From Pseudomonadota bacterium (GTDB taxonomy: Bacteria; Pseudomonadota; Alphaproteobacteria; Acetobacterales; Acetobacteraceae), in assembly GCA_021826565.1 (NCBI GenBank), contig JAKAZJ010000182.1, forward strand, positions 1-5,374: a DNA stretch of 5,374 nucleotides. The letters run 5' to 3'. The notes beneath the pieces were generated by a model. It worked only from the letters and a program-made list of their open reading frames with translations, searched no databases and was not told the origin of the DNA. A program made the position numbers and the translations under genes. Positions 1 through 5,374 of the stretch are shown one piece after another (position 1 is the first letter of the stretch; each line of letters begins with the position of its first letter).

Positions 1-2163
1 GGTCCCGGCCGCGCGCGAGATGCTTTCATTCATCAGCGTCCCGCCCAGGTCGTTGGCCCCGGCCTGCAGGCACGCCGCCACCCCCTCCGGCCCCATCTTC
101 ACCCAGGACGTCTGAATGTTCGGGATCAGCGGGTGCAGCGCCAGGCGGGCCACCGCGTGCATCAGCACCGCCTCGCGGAAGGTCGGCCCCTTGCGCGCCA
201 GGCCGCGCAGATACATCGGTGCCTCCATGTGCACGAACGGCAGCGGCACGAACTCGGTGAACCCGCCGGTTGCCGCCTGCTGGTCGCGCAGCGCGAGCAG
301 ATGCCGCGCCCAGCTATCCGATTGTTCCACATGCCCATACATGATGGTGGCGGTCGTACGCAGCCCCAAACGATGCGCCGCCGCCACCACGTCCAGCCAT
401 TGTTGCGTCATGATCTTGTCCGGCGCGATCACGCGGCGGATCGGATCGTCCAGAATCTCGGCCGCGGTGCCGGGCAGGGTGCCAAGCCCGGCCGCTTTCA
501 GCTGCGCCAGGAACCCAGGCACGGACAGGCCCAGGGTCGCCGCGCCTTGCGTGACCTCCAGCGGCGAGAAAGCGTGGATATGCATCCCCGGCACCGCGGC
601 ACGGATGGCGCGGCAGATGCCCAGATATGTCTCGCCGGTATAGTCGGGATGGATGCCGCCTTGCAGGCATACCTCGGTCGCGCCGCGGTCCCACGCTTCG
701 CGGGCGCGACGGGTGATCTCGGTCAGGTCCAGATCGTACGGCGTGCCGCGCAGCGCGTCATGCGTCTTGCCCTTGGAGAAGGCGCAGAACTTGCAACGAT
801 AATAGCAGATATTGGTGTAGTTGATGTTGCGGTTCACCACGTAGCGGACGGTCTCGCCGGAGACCGCGCGGCGCAGCGCGTCCGCGGCGGCGGTAACATG
901 CGCGTAGTCGGCATCGCGCGCCGCGAACAGGCGGACGATGGCGGCAGTATCCAGCCGCGCCCCGCCGGCGGCGCGGTCCACGATCGCGGCGAGGGTTGCG
1001 TCGGCCGTGGCCAGATGTGGGGCCGGCAGCGCCGGCGCCAGCGCACGGCCGGGCGCCCAGTCGTCCTCACGCGCGAACCCATCGGCGTCGATCCCGCGCC
1101 GGACGGCGGTGGCCAGGGCCGGCACGCACCAGCGATCGGCGGCGCCGGCGAAAGCGGGATAAACCGGCAGGCGCGGGACCAGGATTTTGCCCGCCGCGGC
1201 GCTGCGTTCCGCAAGTGCCGCAATTTCCGGCCACGGCGCCTCCGGGTTCACGTGATCGCGCGTAACCGGAGAGATGCCACCCCAGTCATCGATGCCCGCC
1301 GCGATAAGGCGCGGATACACGCCGGGGGAGAGATTAGGCGGAGCTTGCAGATGCACCTCCGGCGGCAGGATCAGCCGCGCGGCGGCCAACGACCACAACA
1401 GATCGTCAAGGTCGGGCTCGGGCGCCGCGTGCATCCTGGTGCCCGGCTTGGCGCGGAAGTTCTGCACGATCACTTCCTGGATATGACCATGCGTCGCGTG
1501 CAGATCCGCGATTGCGCGCAGCGCGTCCAGACGCTCGGCGCGGGTCTCGCCGATACCGATCAGGATGCCGGTGGTGAAGGGCACCGCGGCTTGCCCGGCC
1601 AGGCGGATGGTTTCCAGCCGCCGTTCCGGGCGCTTGTCGGGGGAGCCGTAATGCGCCCCACCCGGCGCGCACAGGCGCGGCGTCACCGCTTCCAGCATGA
1701 CCCCCTGGCTGACCGACACGGCGCGCAACGCGGTAAGATCCGCCGCCGTCATCACGCCGGGATTGACATGCGCCAGCAGGCCGGTTTCCCGGAATACCAG
1801 CGCGCACATGGCGGCGAGATAGGAGATCGTGGTGGGGTGGCCCAGCGTCTCCAGCGCCTCGCGCGCGGCGCGGTAGCGCAGTTCGGGCTTGTCGCCCAGG
1901 GTGAACAGCGCCTCGGTGCATCCGGCGGCGGCGCCGGCGCGGGCGATCGCCAGCACCTGATCCGCGGTCAGATACGGGGCCTCACCACGGCGCGGCGTCT
2001 GCGCGAAGGTGCAGTAATGGCACACGTCGCGGCATAGCTGCGTGAGCGGAATGAACACCTTGCGCGAGTAGGAAATCACGCGCCCGAACGCGCCATCGCG
2101 GATGGCGGCGGCCTGCGCCATCAGTTCGGGCAGCGGCGTGGTCAGCAGGGCGGCGTCGTTCAT
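1..2163 (-). CDS. fbiC: FO synthase, fused CofG-CofH radical SAM enzyme (C-terminus beyond window)
   Basis: The product is a bifunctional radical SAM enzyme that makes FO (7,8-didemethyl-8-hydroxy-5-deazariboflavin), the chromophore of F420, from 5-amino-6-(D-ribitylamino)uracil and L-tyrosine. It is a cytosolic Fe-S protein. The frame is open for 721 codons down to base 1. The N-terminal CofG-like half has its [4Fe-4S] cysteines at C44, C48 and C51 (CRDVCHYC), followed by HYGSPDK at 171-177, HIQEVIVQNF from 227 and DDWGG at 292-296. The C-terminal CofH-like half has a second cluster at C453, C457 and C460, then QGG at 502-504, PLPFVH ending at H645 and GANDLGG around 702-708. Both CxxxCxxC motifs are intact, so both half-reactions look functional. 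The ATG at 2163 is the first possible start after an in-frame stop at 2212-2214. It overlaps the stop of the upstream oxidoreductase gene and has no good Shine-Dalgarno of its own, which suggests translational coupling. Compared from memory with M. tuberculosis FbiC (about 856 aa), the N-terminal leader is much shorter and about 50 C-terminal residues should lie past the edge. Confidence 0.96.
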   Translation of the reverse strand, partial: MNDAALLTTPLPELMAQAAAIRDGAFGRVISYSRKVFIPLTQLCRDVCHYCTFAQTPRRGEAPYLTADQVLAIARAGAAAGCTEALFTLGDKPELRYRAAREALETLGHPTTISYLAAMCALVFRETGLLAHVNPGVMTAADLTALRAVSVSQGVMLEAVTPRLCAPGGAHYGSPDKRPERRLETIRLAGQAAVPFTTGILIGIGETRAERLDALRAIADLHATHGHIQEVIVQNFRAKPGTRMHAAPEPDLDDLLWSLAAARLILPPEVHLQAPPNLSPGVYPRLIAAGIDDWGGISPVTRDHVNPEAPWPEIAALAERSAAAGKILVPRLPVYPAFAGAADRWCVPALATAVRRGIDADGFAREDDWAPGRALAPALPAPHLATADATLAAIVDRAAGGARLDTAAIVRLFAARDADYAHVTAAADALRRAVSGETVRYVVNRNINYTNICYYRCKFCAFSKGKTHDALRGTPYDLDLTEITRRAREAWDRGATEVCLQGGIHPDYTGETYLGICRAIRAAVPGMHIHAFSPLEVTQGAATLGLSVPGFLAQLKAAGLGTLPGTAAEILDDPIRRVIAPDKIMTQQWLDVVAAAHRLGLRTTATIMYGHVEQSDSWARHLLALRDQQAATGGFTEFVPLPFVHMEAPMYLRGLARKGPTFREAVLMHAVARLALHPLIPNIQTSWVKMGPEGVAACLQAGANDLGGTLMNESISRAAGT
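2160..2163 (-). other. ATGA start/stop overlap coupling the LLM gene to fbiC
   Basis: Read on the minus strand, ATG of fbiC (2163-2161) and TGA of the LLM oxidoreductase (2162-2160) share bases as ATGA. The bases just upstream of the fbiC ATG contain no purine-rich ribosome binding site. Terminating ribosomes therefore probably reinitiate on fbiC, which would tie synthesis of the cofactor enzyme to translation of the oxidoreductase. Confidence 0.85.
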
Positions 2164-3110
2164 CGTGAGCCGATCATGTCGGTGGCGAAGCGGTGCAGGC
2201 GTTCGGTGGTCTCAGACAGCGTGGGCGCTTGCAGCACCACGACGATCTGGTTGGCGCCGGCGGCGGCGAAGGCGGCGGCGTCGGCGCGCAGCTGGTCGGC
2301 CTCACCGGTGAAATACTGGCGCGCGCCGTCGGCCAGGCGCTTCGGCGCCCACTCGATCGGCTTGAACCACAGCAGGACCGTCGCCACCTCGGCCGGATCG
2401 CGCCCGGAGGCCGTCACCGCCGCGCGCAGCCGGGCGATGCCGCCGGCCAGGCGTTCGGGGGTATCGAATGGCGTTTCGTGGTTGTGGGACGCGGGGTACC
2501 AGGCGTCACCGAACCGCGCGGTGCGGCGCAGCGCGGCATCGGATTCGCCGCCGACCCAGATGGGGACGCGCGGCTGGATGGGTTTGGGGCGGAACAGCAA
2601 TTCGTGGAAGGACACGTCGCGGCCGGCGATGCTCGGGGCTTCCTGTTCCCACAGGGCGCGCATTGCGGCCAGGTAGGCATCGGTCACCGCGCCGCGCCGG
2701 TTGAACGGGGGCGCACCGAGGGGCGCGTATTCCTCCGCCATCCAGCCGACGCCCACGCCCGCGATCAGGCGGCCTTGCGACAACACATCGACCGTGGCCA
2801 GCATCTTCGCCGCCACCACCGCGGGGCGATACGGCACCACCAACACCGAGGGCAGGAGCTTCACGCGCGAGGTGATGCCGGCCAGGAAGCACAACGCGCC
2901 GATGACATCCAGGCACTCCGCGGTCTGCGCGCCGACCCAGACGCCGTCGTCCGTGTACGGATACCGCGTGGCGACGGCGCGCGGCAGCACCAGCCGGTCC
3001 GGGATGCCGATGGTCGCGTAGCCCAGCGCGTCGGCGGCCCGCGCGACCGCGCCCAGGCCCTCCGGCCCCGCCAGAGCGCCGCGGGCGCCGATATGAATGC
3101 CGAACTGCAC
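2160..3110 (-). CDS. LLM-class F420-dependent oxidoreductase (Rv2161c-like), DH motif changed to DR
   Basis: This is a 316-residue TIM-barrel protein of the luciferase-like monooxygenase family, probably an F420-dependent oxidoreductase. Its substrate cannot be told from sequence. Typical motifs are RYPYTD at 49-54, VVPYRP at 91-96, ATVDVLSQGR at 105-114, GVGVGWMAEE at 118-127, RGAVTD at 139-144, PIWVGGES at 183-190 and DAWYP at 202-206. These match the subfamily that includes mycobacterial Rv2161c (TIGR03619, from memory). The GTG start at 3110 was chosen because it aligns exactly with the ATG of the divergent homologue at 3204 (MQFG against MQIG, both 316 aa, no gaps) and has a GGAG four bases upstream. 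Longer in-frame starts would run into the divergent gene. Its stop overlaps the fbiC start by 4 nt, so it is the first gene of an oxidoreductase-fbiC operon. Oddity: residue 39, His in the paralogue and in Fgd1 (DH motif), is Arg here (codon at 2994-2996). The C-terminal third is the most diverged part, with an Ala-rich stretch near 276-286. Confidence 0.9.
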   Translation of the reverse strand: MQFGIHIGARGALAGPEGLGAVARAADALGYATIGIPDRLVLPRAVATRYPYTDDGVWVGAQTAECLDVIGALCFLAGITSRVKLLPSVLVVPYRPAVVAAKMLATVDVLSQGRLIAGVGVGWMAEEYAPLGAPPFNRRGAVTDAYLAAMRALWEQEAPSIAGRDVSFHELLFRPKPIQPRVPIWVGGESDAALRRTARFGDAWYPASHNHETPFDTPERLAGGIARLRAAVTASGRDPAEVATVLLWFKPIEWAPKRLADGARQYFTGEADQLRADAAAFAAAGANQIVVVLQAPTLSETTERLHRFATDMIGSR

Positions 3111-3114
3111 CGCA

Positions 3115-3122
3115 CTCCCCCC
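3115..3122 (-). promoter_or_regulatory. Ribosome binding site for the GTG-started LLM gene
   Basis: On the minus strand the bases read GGGGGGAG, followed by four bases (TGCG) and then GTG at 3110. The spacing is short but usable. With the start-to-start match to the divergent paralogue, it supports the GTG over an upstream ATG that would lie inside the opposite gene. Confidence 0.6.
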
Positions 3123-3192
3123 GGGTTCCTGGTGTCCGCGGTATCCTGTGCTAGCCTGTCCGGCAACGCAAACCACGACCCAACCCCCAGGC

Positions 3193-3198
3193 GGAGGA
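3193..3198 (+). promoter_or_regulatory. Shine-Dalgarno for the plus-strand 316-aa LLM gene
   Basis: GGAGGA lies five bases before the ATG at 3204. It is a near-perfect ribosome binding site and fixes this start, although the same reading frame stays open for about 1 kb upstream. Confidence 0.88.
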
Positions 3199-3203
3199 AT
3201 CCC

Positions 3204-4154
3204 ATGCAGATCGGATGCAGCGCACCCACCAGCGGCGCGCTCACGGATCCCGATACCATCGCGCGCATCGCCACCGAGGCCGAGATGCTGGGATTCGCCT
3301 ATGTCACCGTCAGCGACCACCTCATTATTCCGACCGATATCGGCTCGCGCTATCCGTACACCGATAGCGGGGAGTTCCCGTCGGGCGCGCGCGTGGATCG
3401 GCACGAGCAGCTGATGACGGCGATGTTCATCGCGGCCAAGACCTCACGTCTGCGGATCGTCACCTCGGTGATGGTGGTGCCGCACCGCCCGCCGGTCCTG
3501 ACCGCGAAGCTGGTGGCGACGCTGGACGTGCTGTCCAAGGGGCGGATCACGCTGGGCATCGGCGCGGGCTGGATGGAGGAGGAGTTCAATGCCGTCGGCA
3601 CGCCGCCATTCGCCGAACGGGGCGCGGTGACCGACGAGACGATGCGGGCATGCCGCGCCTTATGGACCCAGGAAGACCCGACCTTTGACGGCAAATACGT
3701 GAAGTTTGCCAACGTCGTGTTCCAGCCGAAGCCCGTGCAGCAGCCGATCCCGATCTGGGTCGGCGGCGAAAGCGGCCCGGCGCTGCGGCGGACGGCGGCT
3801 TATGCGGATGCGTGGTACCCGATCGGCACCAATCCGACGCATCCGATGGACACGCTGAGCCGCTACAAAGCGGGCGTGGCGCGGCTGCGAGCGCTGACCG
3901 AGAAAGCCGGGCGAGACCCAGCGACGGTCGGGCTGGCGTATCGCGTTTCCTCCAACCCCGAAGCGCAACCGAAGGGCATGGTCGATGGCGAGCGCAAGCT
4001 GTTCACCGGCGGGGCGACGGATTTCGCCGGTGATATCCGCACGCTGCGCGACATGGGCGTAGGGTCGGTGGATTTCGGCCTGTTCGGCCCGACCCTGGCG
4101 GCGACGCTGGATAACATGCGTCGGTTCCGCGACGATGTCATGGCGCACGTATAA
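3204..4154 (+). CDS. LLM-class F420-dependent oxidoreductase (Rv2161c-like), canonical DH motif
   Basis: This is a 316-residue luciferase-like TIM-barrel oxidoreductase, likely cytosolic and F420-dependent, of unknown substrate. It keeps the conserved SDHL at 37-40, where H39 corresponds to the active-site His40 of F420-dependent glucose-6-phosphate dehydrogenase (comparison from memory). Further motifs are RYPYTD at 49-54, VVPHRP at 91-96, ATLDVLSKGR at 105-114, GIGAGWMEEEF at 118-128, RGAVTD at 139-144, PKPVQ at 175-179, PIWVGGES at 183-190 and DAWYP at 202-206. The set is typical of the Rv2161c-like group (TIGR03619, from memory). The ATG at 3204 has a strong GGAGGA just upstream. The protein is the same length as the divergent 2160-3110 product and aligns with it gaplessly at roughly 40% identity by eye, best in residues 80-206. 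The next gene follows after 13 nt, so the two are probably cotranscribed. An F420 role is supported by fbiC next door, but some members of the wider LLM family use FMN. Confidence 0.93.
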   Translation: MQIGCSAPTSGALTDPDTIARIATEAEMLGFAYVTVSDHLIIPTDIGSRYPYTDSGEFPSGARVDRHEQLMTAMFIAAKTSRLRIVTSVMVVPHRPPVLTAKLVATLDVLSKGRITLGIGAGWMEEEFNAVGTPPFAERGAVTDETMRACRALWTQEDPTFDGKYVKFANVVFQPKPVQQPIPIWVGGESGPALRRTAAYADAWYPIGTNPTHPMDTLSRYKAGVARLRALTEKAGRDPATVGLAYRVSSNPEAQPKGMVDGERKLFTGGATDFAGDIRTLRDMGVGSVDFGLFGPTLAATLDNMRRFRDDVMAHV

Positions 4155-4159
4155 GGGAG
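4153..4159 (+). promoter_or_regulatory. Shine-Dalgarno for the 345-aa LLM gene
   Basis: AAGGGAG overlaps the TAA stop of the preceding gene and sits eight bases before the ATG at 4168. It picks this ATG over an in-frame ATG at 4135 that lies inside the upstream coding sequence. Having the site on the stop codon also suggests the two genes are translated in series. Confidence 0.8.
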
Positions 4160-4167
4160 ACGCCAAG

Positions 4168-5205
4168 ATGCAACTTGGGATGACCTTGAAGATGACGGGC
4201 GCCGCACCGCACCCGGACATGGACGTGGTGCTAGAGGCGGAACGGCTGGGGTTTGCGCAGGTCTGGGTAGGCGAGTCCTATTCCACCGACGCGGTTTCCC
4301 CGGTTGCCTGGGTGCTGGCGCGGACCTCGAAGATCAAGGCGGGGACGGGGATCATGCAGATTCCGGCGCGTACGCCAGCCTGCACCGCGATGACGGCGAT
4401 GACGCTGGCGTCCTTGTCGGGGGGCCGGTTCCTCTGCGGCGTCGGCATGTCCGGCCCGCAGGTGATCGAGGGTTGGCACGGCGTCCGCTACGGCAAGCCG
4501 ATGACGCGGACGCGGGAATATATCGCGATCCTGCGCCAGATCCTGGCGCGGGAACGGCCCCTGAGCTTCGCCGGCGAGGAATACACCATCCCCTATGACG
4601 GCGCGGATGCGACCGGGCTGGGCAAGCCGTTGCGTTCCATTATCCATGGGGATCCGGGCCTGCCGATCTACACCGCCTCGATCACGCCGGCTGGGTTGCG
4701 TACTGCGGGGGAGGTTGCGAACGGAACCCTGCCGATCTTCTATTCGCCCGATCAGCCGGAGATCGTGTCTGGTTCGTTGCTGGAGGGGCGCAAACGCGCC
4801 GGCCGCGCGGACCTGGCCGGGTTCGACGTGGCGCCTTATGTCCGCACCCGCATGGGCGAGGATGTGGCGGCGTGCCGCGACGCGATCCGCCCGGAACTGG
4901 CACTCTATATCGGCGGCATGGGCGCGCGGGCGAAGAATTTCTACAACGACGTGGCGCGGCGCCTGGGTTACGCCGACGCGGCGCAGAAGATCCAGGACCT
5001 CTATCTGGACGGCAAGAAGACCGAGGCGGCAGCTTCCGTGCCGGATGCGCTGATCGACGAGATCTCTCTGGTGGGTCCCGCCGCGCGCATCCGCGACCGG
5101 CTGGCAGCGTGGCAACACGCGGCCAAGGCGGGGCATGTCGGCACGATGGTGCTGTCCGGCGCGTCGGTCGCCGCGATGCGGGTGGTGGCGGAGGCGGTGC
5201 TGTAG
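4168..5205 (+). CDS. LLM-class F420-dependent oxidoreductase (Rv3520c-like)
   Basis: This is a 345-residue luciferase-like oxidoreductase of a different subfamily from its two neighbours. It resembles the Rv3520c group of probable F420-dependent oxidoreductases (TIGR03559, from memory), whose members are about 347 aa. Features recalled from that group are ARTP at 67-70, LSGGRF at 83-88, GVGMSGPQVIEGWHG at 91-105, KPMTRTREYI at 110-119, TGLGKPL at 149-155, LPIFYSP at 188-194 and LALYIGGMGA at 244-253. The VPDALIDE segment at 291-298 is followed by VGP and a helical tail. The SGPQVIEGW segment probably lies at the cofactor and substrate pocket by family analogy. The reaction and substrate are unknown. 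The start at 4168 is set by a ribosome binding site eight bases upstream and by MQLGMTL, the usual first beta strand of the family. It lies 13 nt after the preceding LLM gene and 4 nt before a membrane protein gene. No truncation or frameshift is visible. Confidence 0.92.
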   Translation: MQLGMTLKMTGAAPHPDMDVVLEAERLGFAQVWVGESYSTDAVSPVAWVLARTSKIKAGTGIMQIPARTPACTAMTAMTLASLSGGRFLCGVGMSGPQVIEGWHGVRYGKPMTRTREYIAILRQILARERPLSFAGEEYTIPYDGADATGLGKPLRSIIHGDPGLPIYTASITPAGLRTAGEVANGTLPIFYSPDQPEIVSGSLLEGRKRAGRADLAGFDVAPYVRTRMGEDVAACRDAIRPELALYIGGMGARAKNFYNDVARRLGYADAAQKIQDLYLDGKKTEAAASVPDALIDEISLVGPAARIRDRLAAWQHAAKAGHVGTMVLSGASVAAMRVVAEAVL

Positions 5206-5231
5206 CGTGATGGGCGCCGATGAGCGCTACA
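5201..5231. repeat. Inverted repeat over the stop/start junction
   Basis: TGTAGCG at 5201-5207 is an exact reverse complement of CGCTACA at 5225-5231. The intervening 17 bases contain the palindrome GGCGCC (5213-5218). In RNA it could form a 7-bp stem enclosing the ATG at 5210. It has no T tract, so it does not look like an intrinsic terminator. It may be chance in GC-rich DNA, or it may lower initiation of the downstream gene. Confidence 0.35.
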
Positions 5232-5374
5232 TCATCGCGTTGTGGATAGGACTCGCAGCCTACTGGGTGTTCATGGCAGTAGGGGCGAAGCGCAGCGTTC
5301 CCGCGCCGGGCCGCGTTGGTATCCGCTTGGCCCGGGTGATCGGCGTGGTCCTTTTGTTGCTCCTGCTGGTGGAT
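5210..5374 (+). CDS. Membrane protein, N-terminal part (possibly ICMT-like)
   Basis: Only the first 55 residues are inside the window and the frame is open to the edge. The visible part has a hydrophobic helix at about residues 8-25 (YIIALWIGLAAYWVFMAV), a basic loop with AKRSV at 26-30, then a second helix from about 43 rich in Val and Leu. Two early helices joined by a short basic, Pro-containing loop recall the N-terminus of isoprenylcysteine carboxyl methyltransferase-family proteins common in Proteobacteria, but this is only a resemblance and the catalytic C-terminus is not visible. The start is uncertain: ATG at 5210 is used here, and GTG at 5207 is in frame and equally possible. The nearest purine-rich site, GGAGG at 5190-5194, is 12-15 bases upstream. 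The gene begins right after the oxidoreductase stop, so it is probably in the same operon. An inverted repeat covers its start. Confidence 0.65.
   Translation, partial: MGADERYIIALWIGLAAYWVFMAVGAKRSVPAPGRVGIRLARVIGVVLLLLLLVD

Larger units (their letters stand above)
3111..3203. promoter_or_regulatory. Divergent intergenic region, likely promoters for both operons
   Basis: This 93-bp gap between the GTG at 3110 (minus) and the ATG at 3204 (plus) is the only place for upstream signals of either operon outside coding sequence. It holds a direct repeat CCTGT at 3145-3149 and 3155-3159, spaced one helical turn apart, with the palindrome GCTAGC (3150-3155) between and touching the second copy. TGTCCG also occurs twice, at 3133-3138 and 3157-3162. 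For the plus strand, TGCTAGCCT (3149-3157) could be an extended -10 element, but no good -35 lies at the right distance. For the minus strand, TTGCCG (3164-3159) followed by GATACC (3143-3138) is a weak candidate with a short spacer. These elements are suggestive only. That the region is regulatory follows from its position. Confidence 0.6.

Noticed and set aside
133..2037. 634-codon open frame on the plus strand opposite fbiC
   Set aside because: Its translation is Arg-, Gly- and His-rich with no recognisable domain. It is the antisense shadow of a strongly conserved radical SAM enzyme in GC-rich DNA, where stop codons are rare.
2250..2290. GGC/GCG triplet-rich stretch as a possible repeat element
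   Set aside because: It encodes an Ala-rich helix of the minus-strand LLM protein and is explained by codon use in GC-rich DNA.
2193..3203. About 1 kb in-frame N-terminal extension of the plus-strand LLM gene (would give 653 aa)
   Set aside because: The upstream part is antisense to the 2160-3110 oxidoreductase and has no family similarity. The real start at 3204 has a strong ribosome binding site and begins at the normal N-terminus of the family.
3111..3404. Longer N-terminus for the minus-strand LLM gene (ATG at 3404)
   Set aside because: It would run antisense into the divergent gene and add about 98 residues absent from its same-length paralogue. The GTG at 3110 fits the family start.
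4135..4167. Earlier in-frame ATG for the 345-aa LLM gene
   Set aside because: It lies inside the preceding coding sequence, has no ribosome binding site and adds residues before the first conserved strand. The ATG at 4168 has a good site.
4155..4167. Terminator or promoter between the two plus-strand LLM genes
   Set aside because: The gap is only 13 nt, filled by part of the ribosome binding site and spacer, with no room for a hairpin or promoter.
3660..4220. 186-codon open frame on the minus strand
   Set aside because: It is an antisense shadow of the plus-strand LLM gene and shows no recognisable domain.
4231..5136. 301-codon open frame on the minus strand opposite the Rv3520c-like gene
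   Set aside because: It has low-complexity Arg-rich translation and no motifs, and it lies opposite a gene with clear family motifs along its whole length.

Overview
This is a GC-rich window (about two thirds G+C), densely packed with genes and built around coenzyme F420. It carries most of a fused FO synthase (fbiC), which makes the deazaflavin chromophore of F420. It also carries three luciferase-like monooxygenase (LLM) class proteins of families that typically use F420, and the start of a small membrane protein. Fused FO synthases are best known from Actinobacteria and also occur in Chloroflexi and some Proteobacteria. The Shine-Dalgarno-led gene starts, the codon style and the possible ICMT-type membrane protein fit a high-GC proteobacterium, perhaps an alphaproteobacterium. 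That assignment is a low-confidence inference, and an actinobacterium cannot be excluded.

Layout: the minus-strand unit starts at 3110 and reads leftward. A 316-residue LLM oxidoreductase (2160-3110) overlaps by 4 nt the ATG of fbiC (2163 down to base 1, still open at the window edge). On the plus strand, starting 93 bp away, lie a second 316-residue LLM oxidoreductase (3204-4154), a 345-residue LLM oxidoreductase of a different subfamily (4168-5205), and a membrane protein cut by the right edge (5210-5374). The plus-strand genes are separated by 13 nt and 4 nt, so they probably form one operon. The 93-bp gap at 3111-3203 is the only substantial intergenic space and must hold the signals for both directions, unless a promoter lies inside a gene.

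How it fits together (inference): FbiC makes FO from 5-amino-6-(D-ribitylamino)uracil and L-tyrosine. Enzymes not seen here (FbiA/CofD, FbiB/CofE, FbiD/CofC) would turn FO into F420. The three LLM proteins are candidate users of the cofactor. The two 316-residue proteins align end to end without gaps at roughly 40% identity by eye and are arranged head to head, so they look like an old inverted duplication. They differ at a notable position: the plus-strand copy keeps the Asp-His pair that contributes to the active site in F420 enzymes such as Fgd1, while the copy coupled to fbiC has Asp-Arg. No RNA genes, mobile elements, CRISPR arrays or clear terminators were seen.
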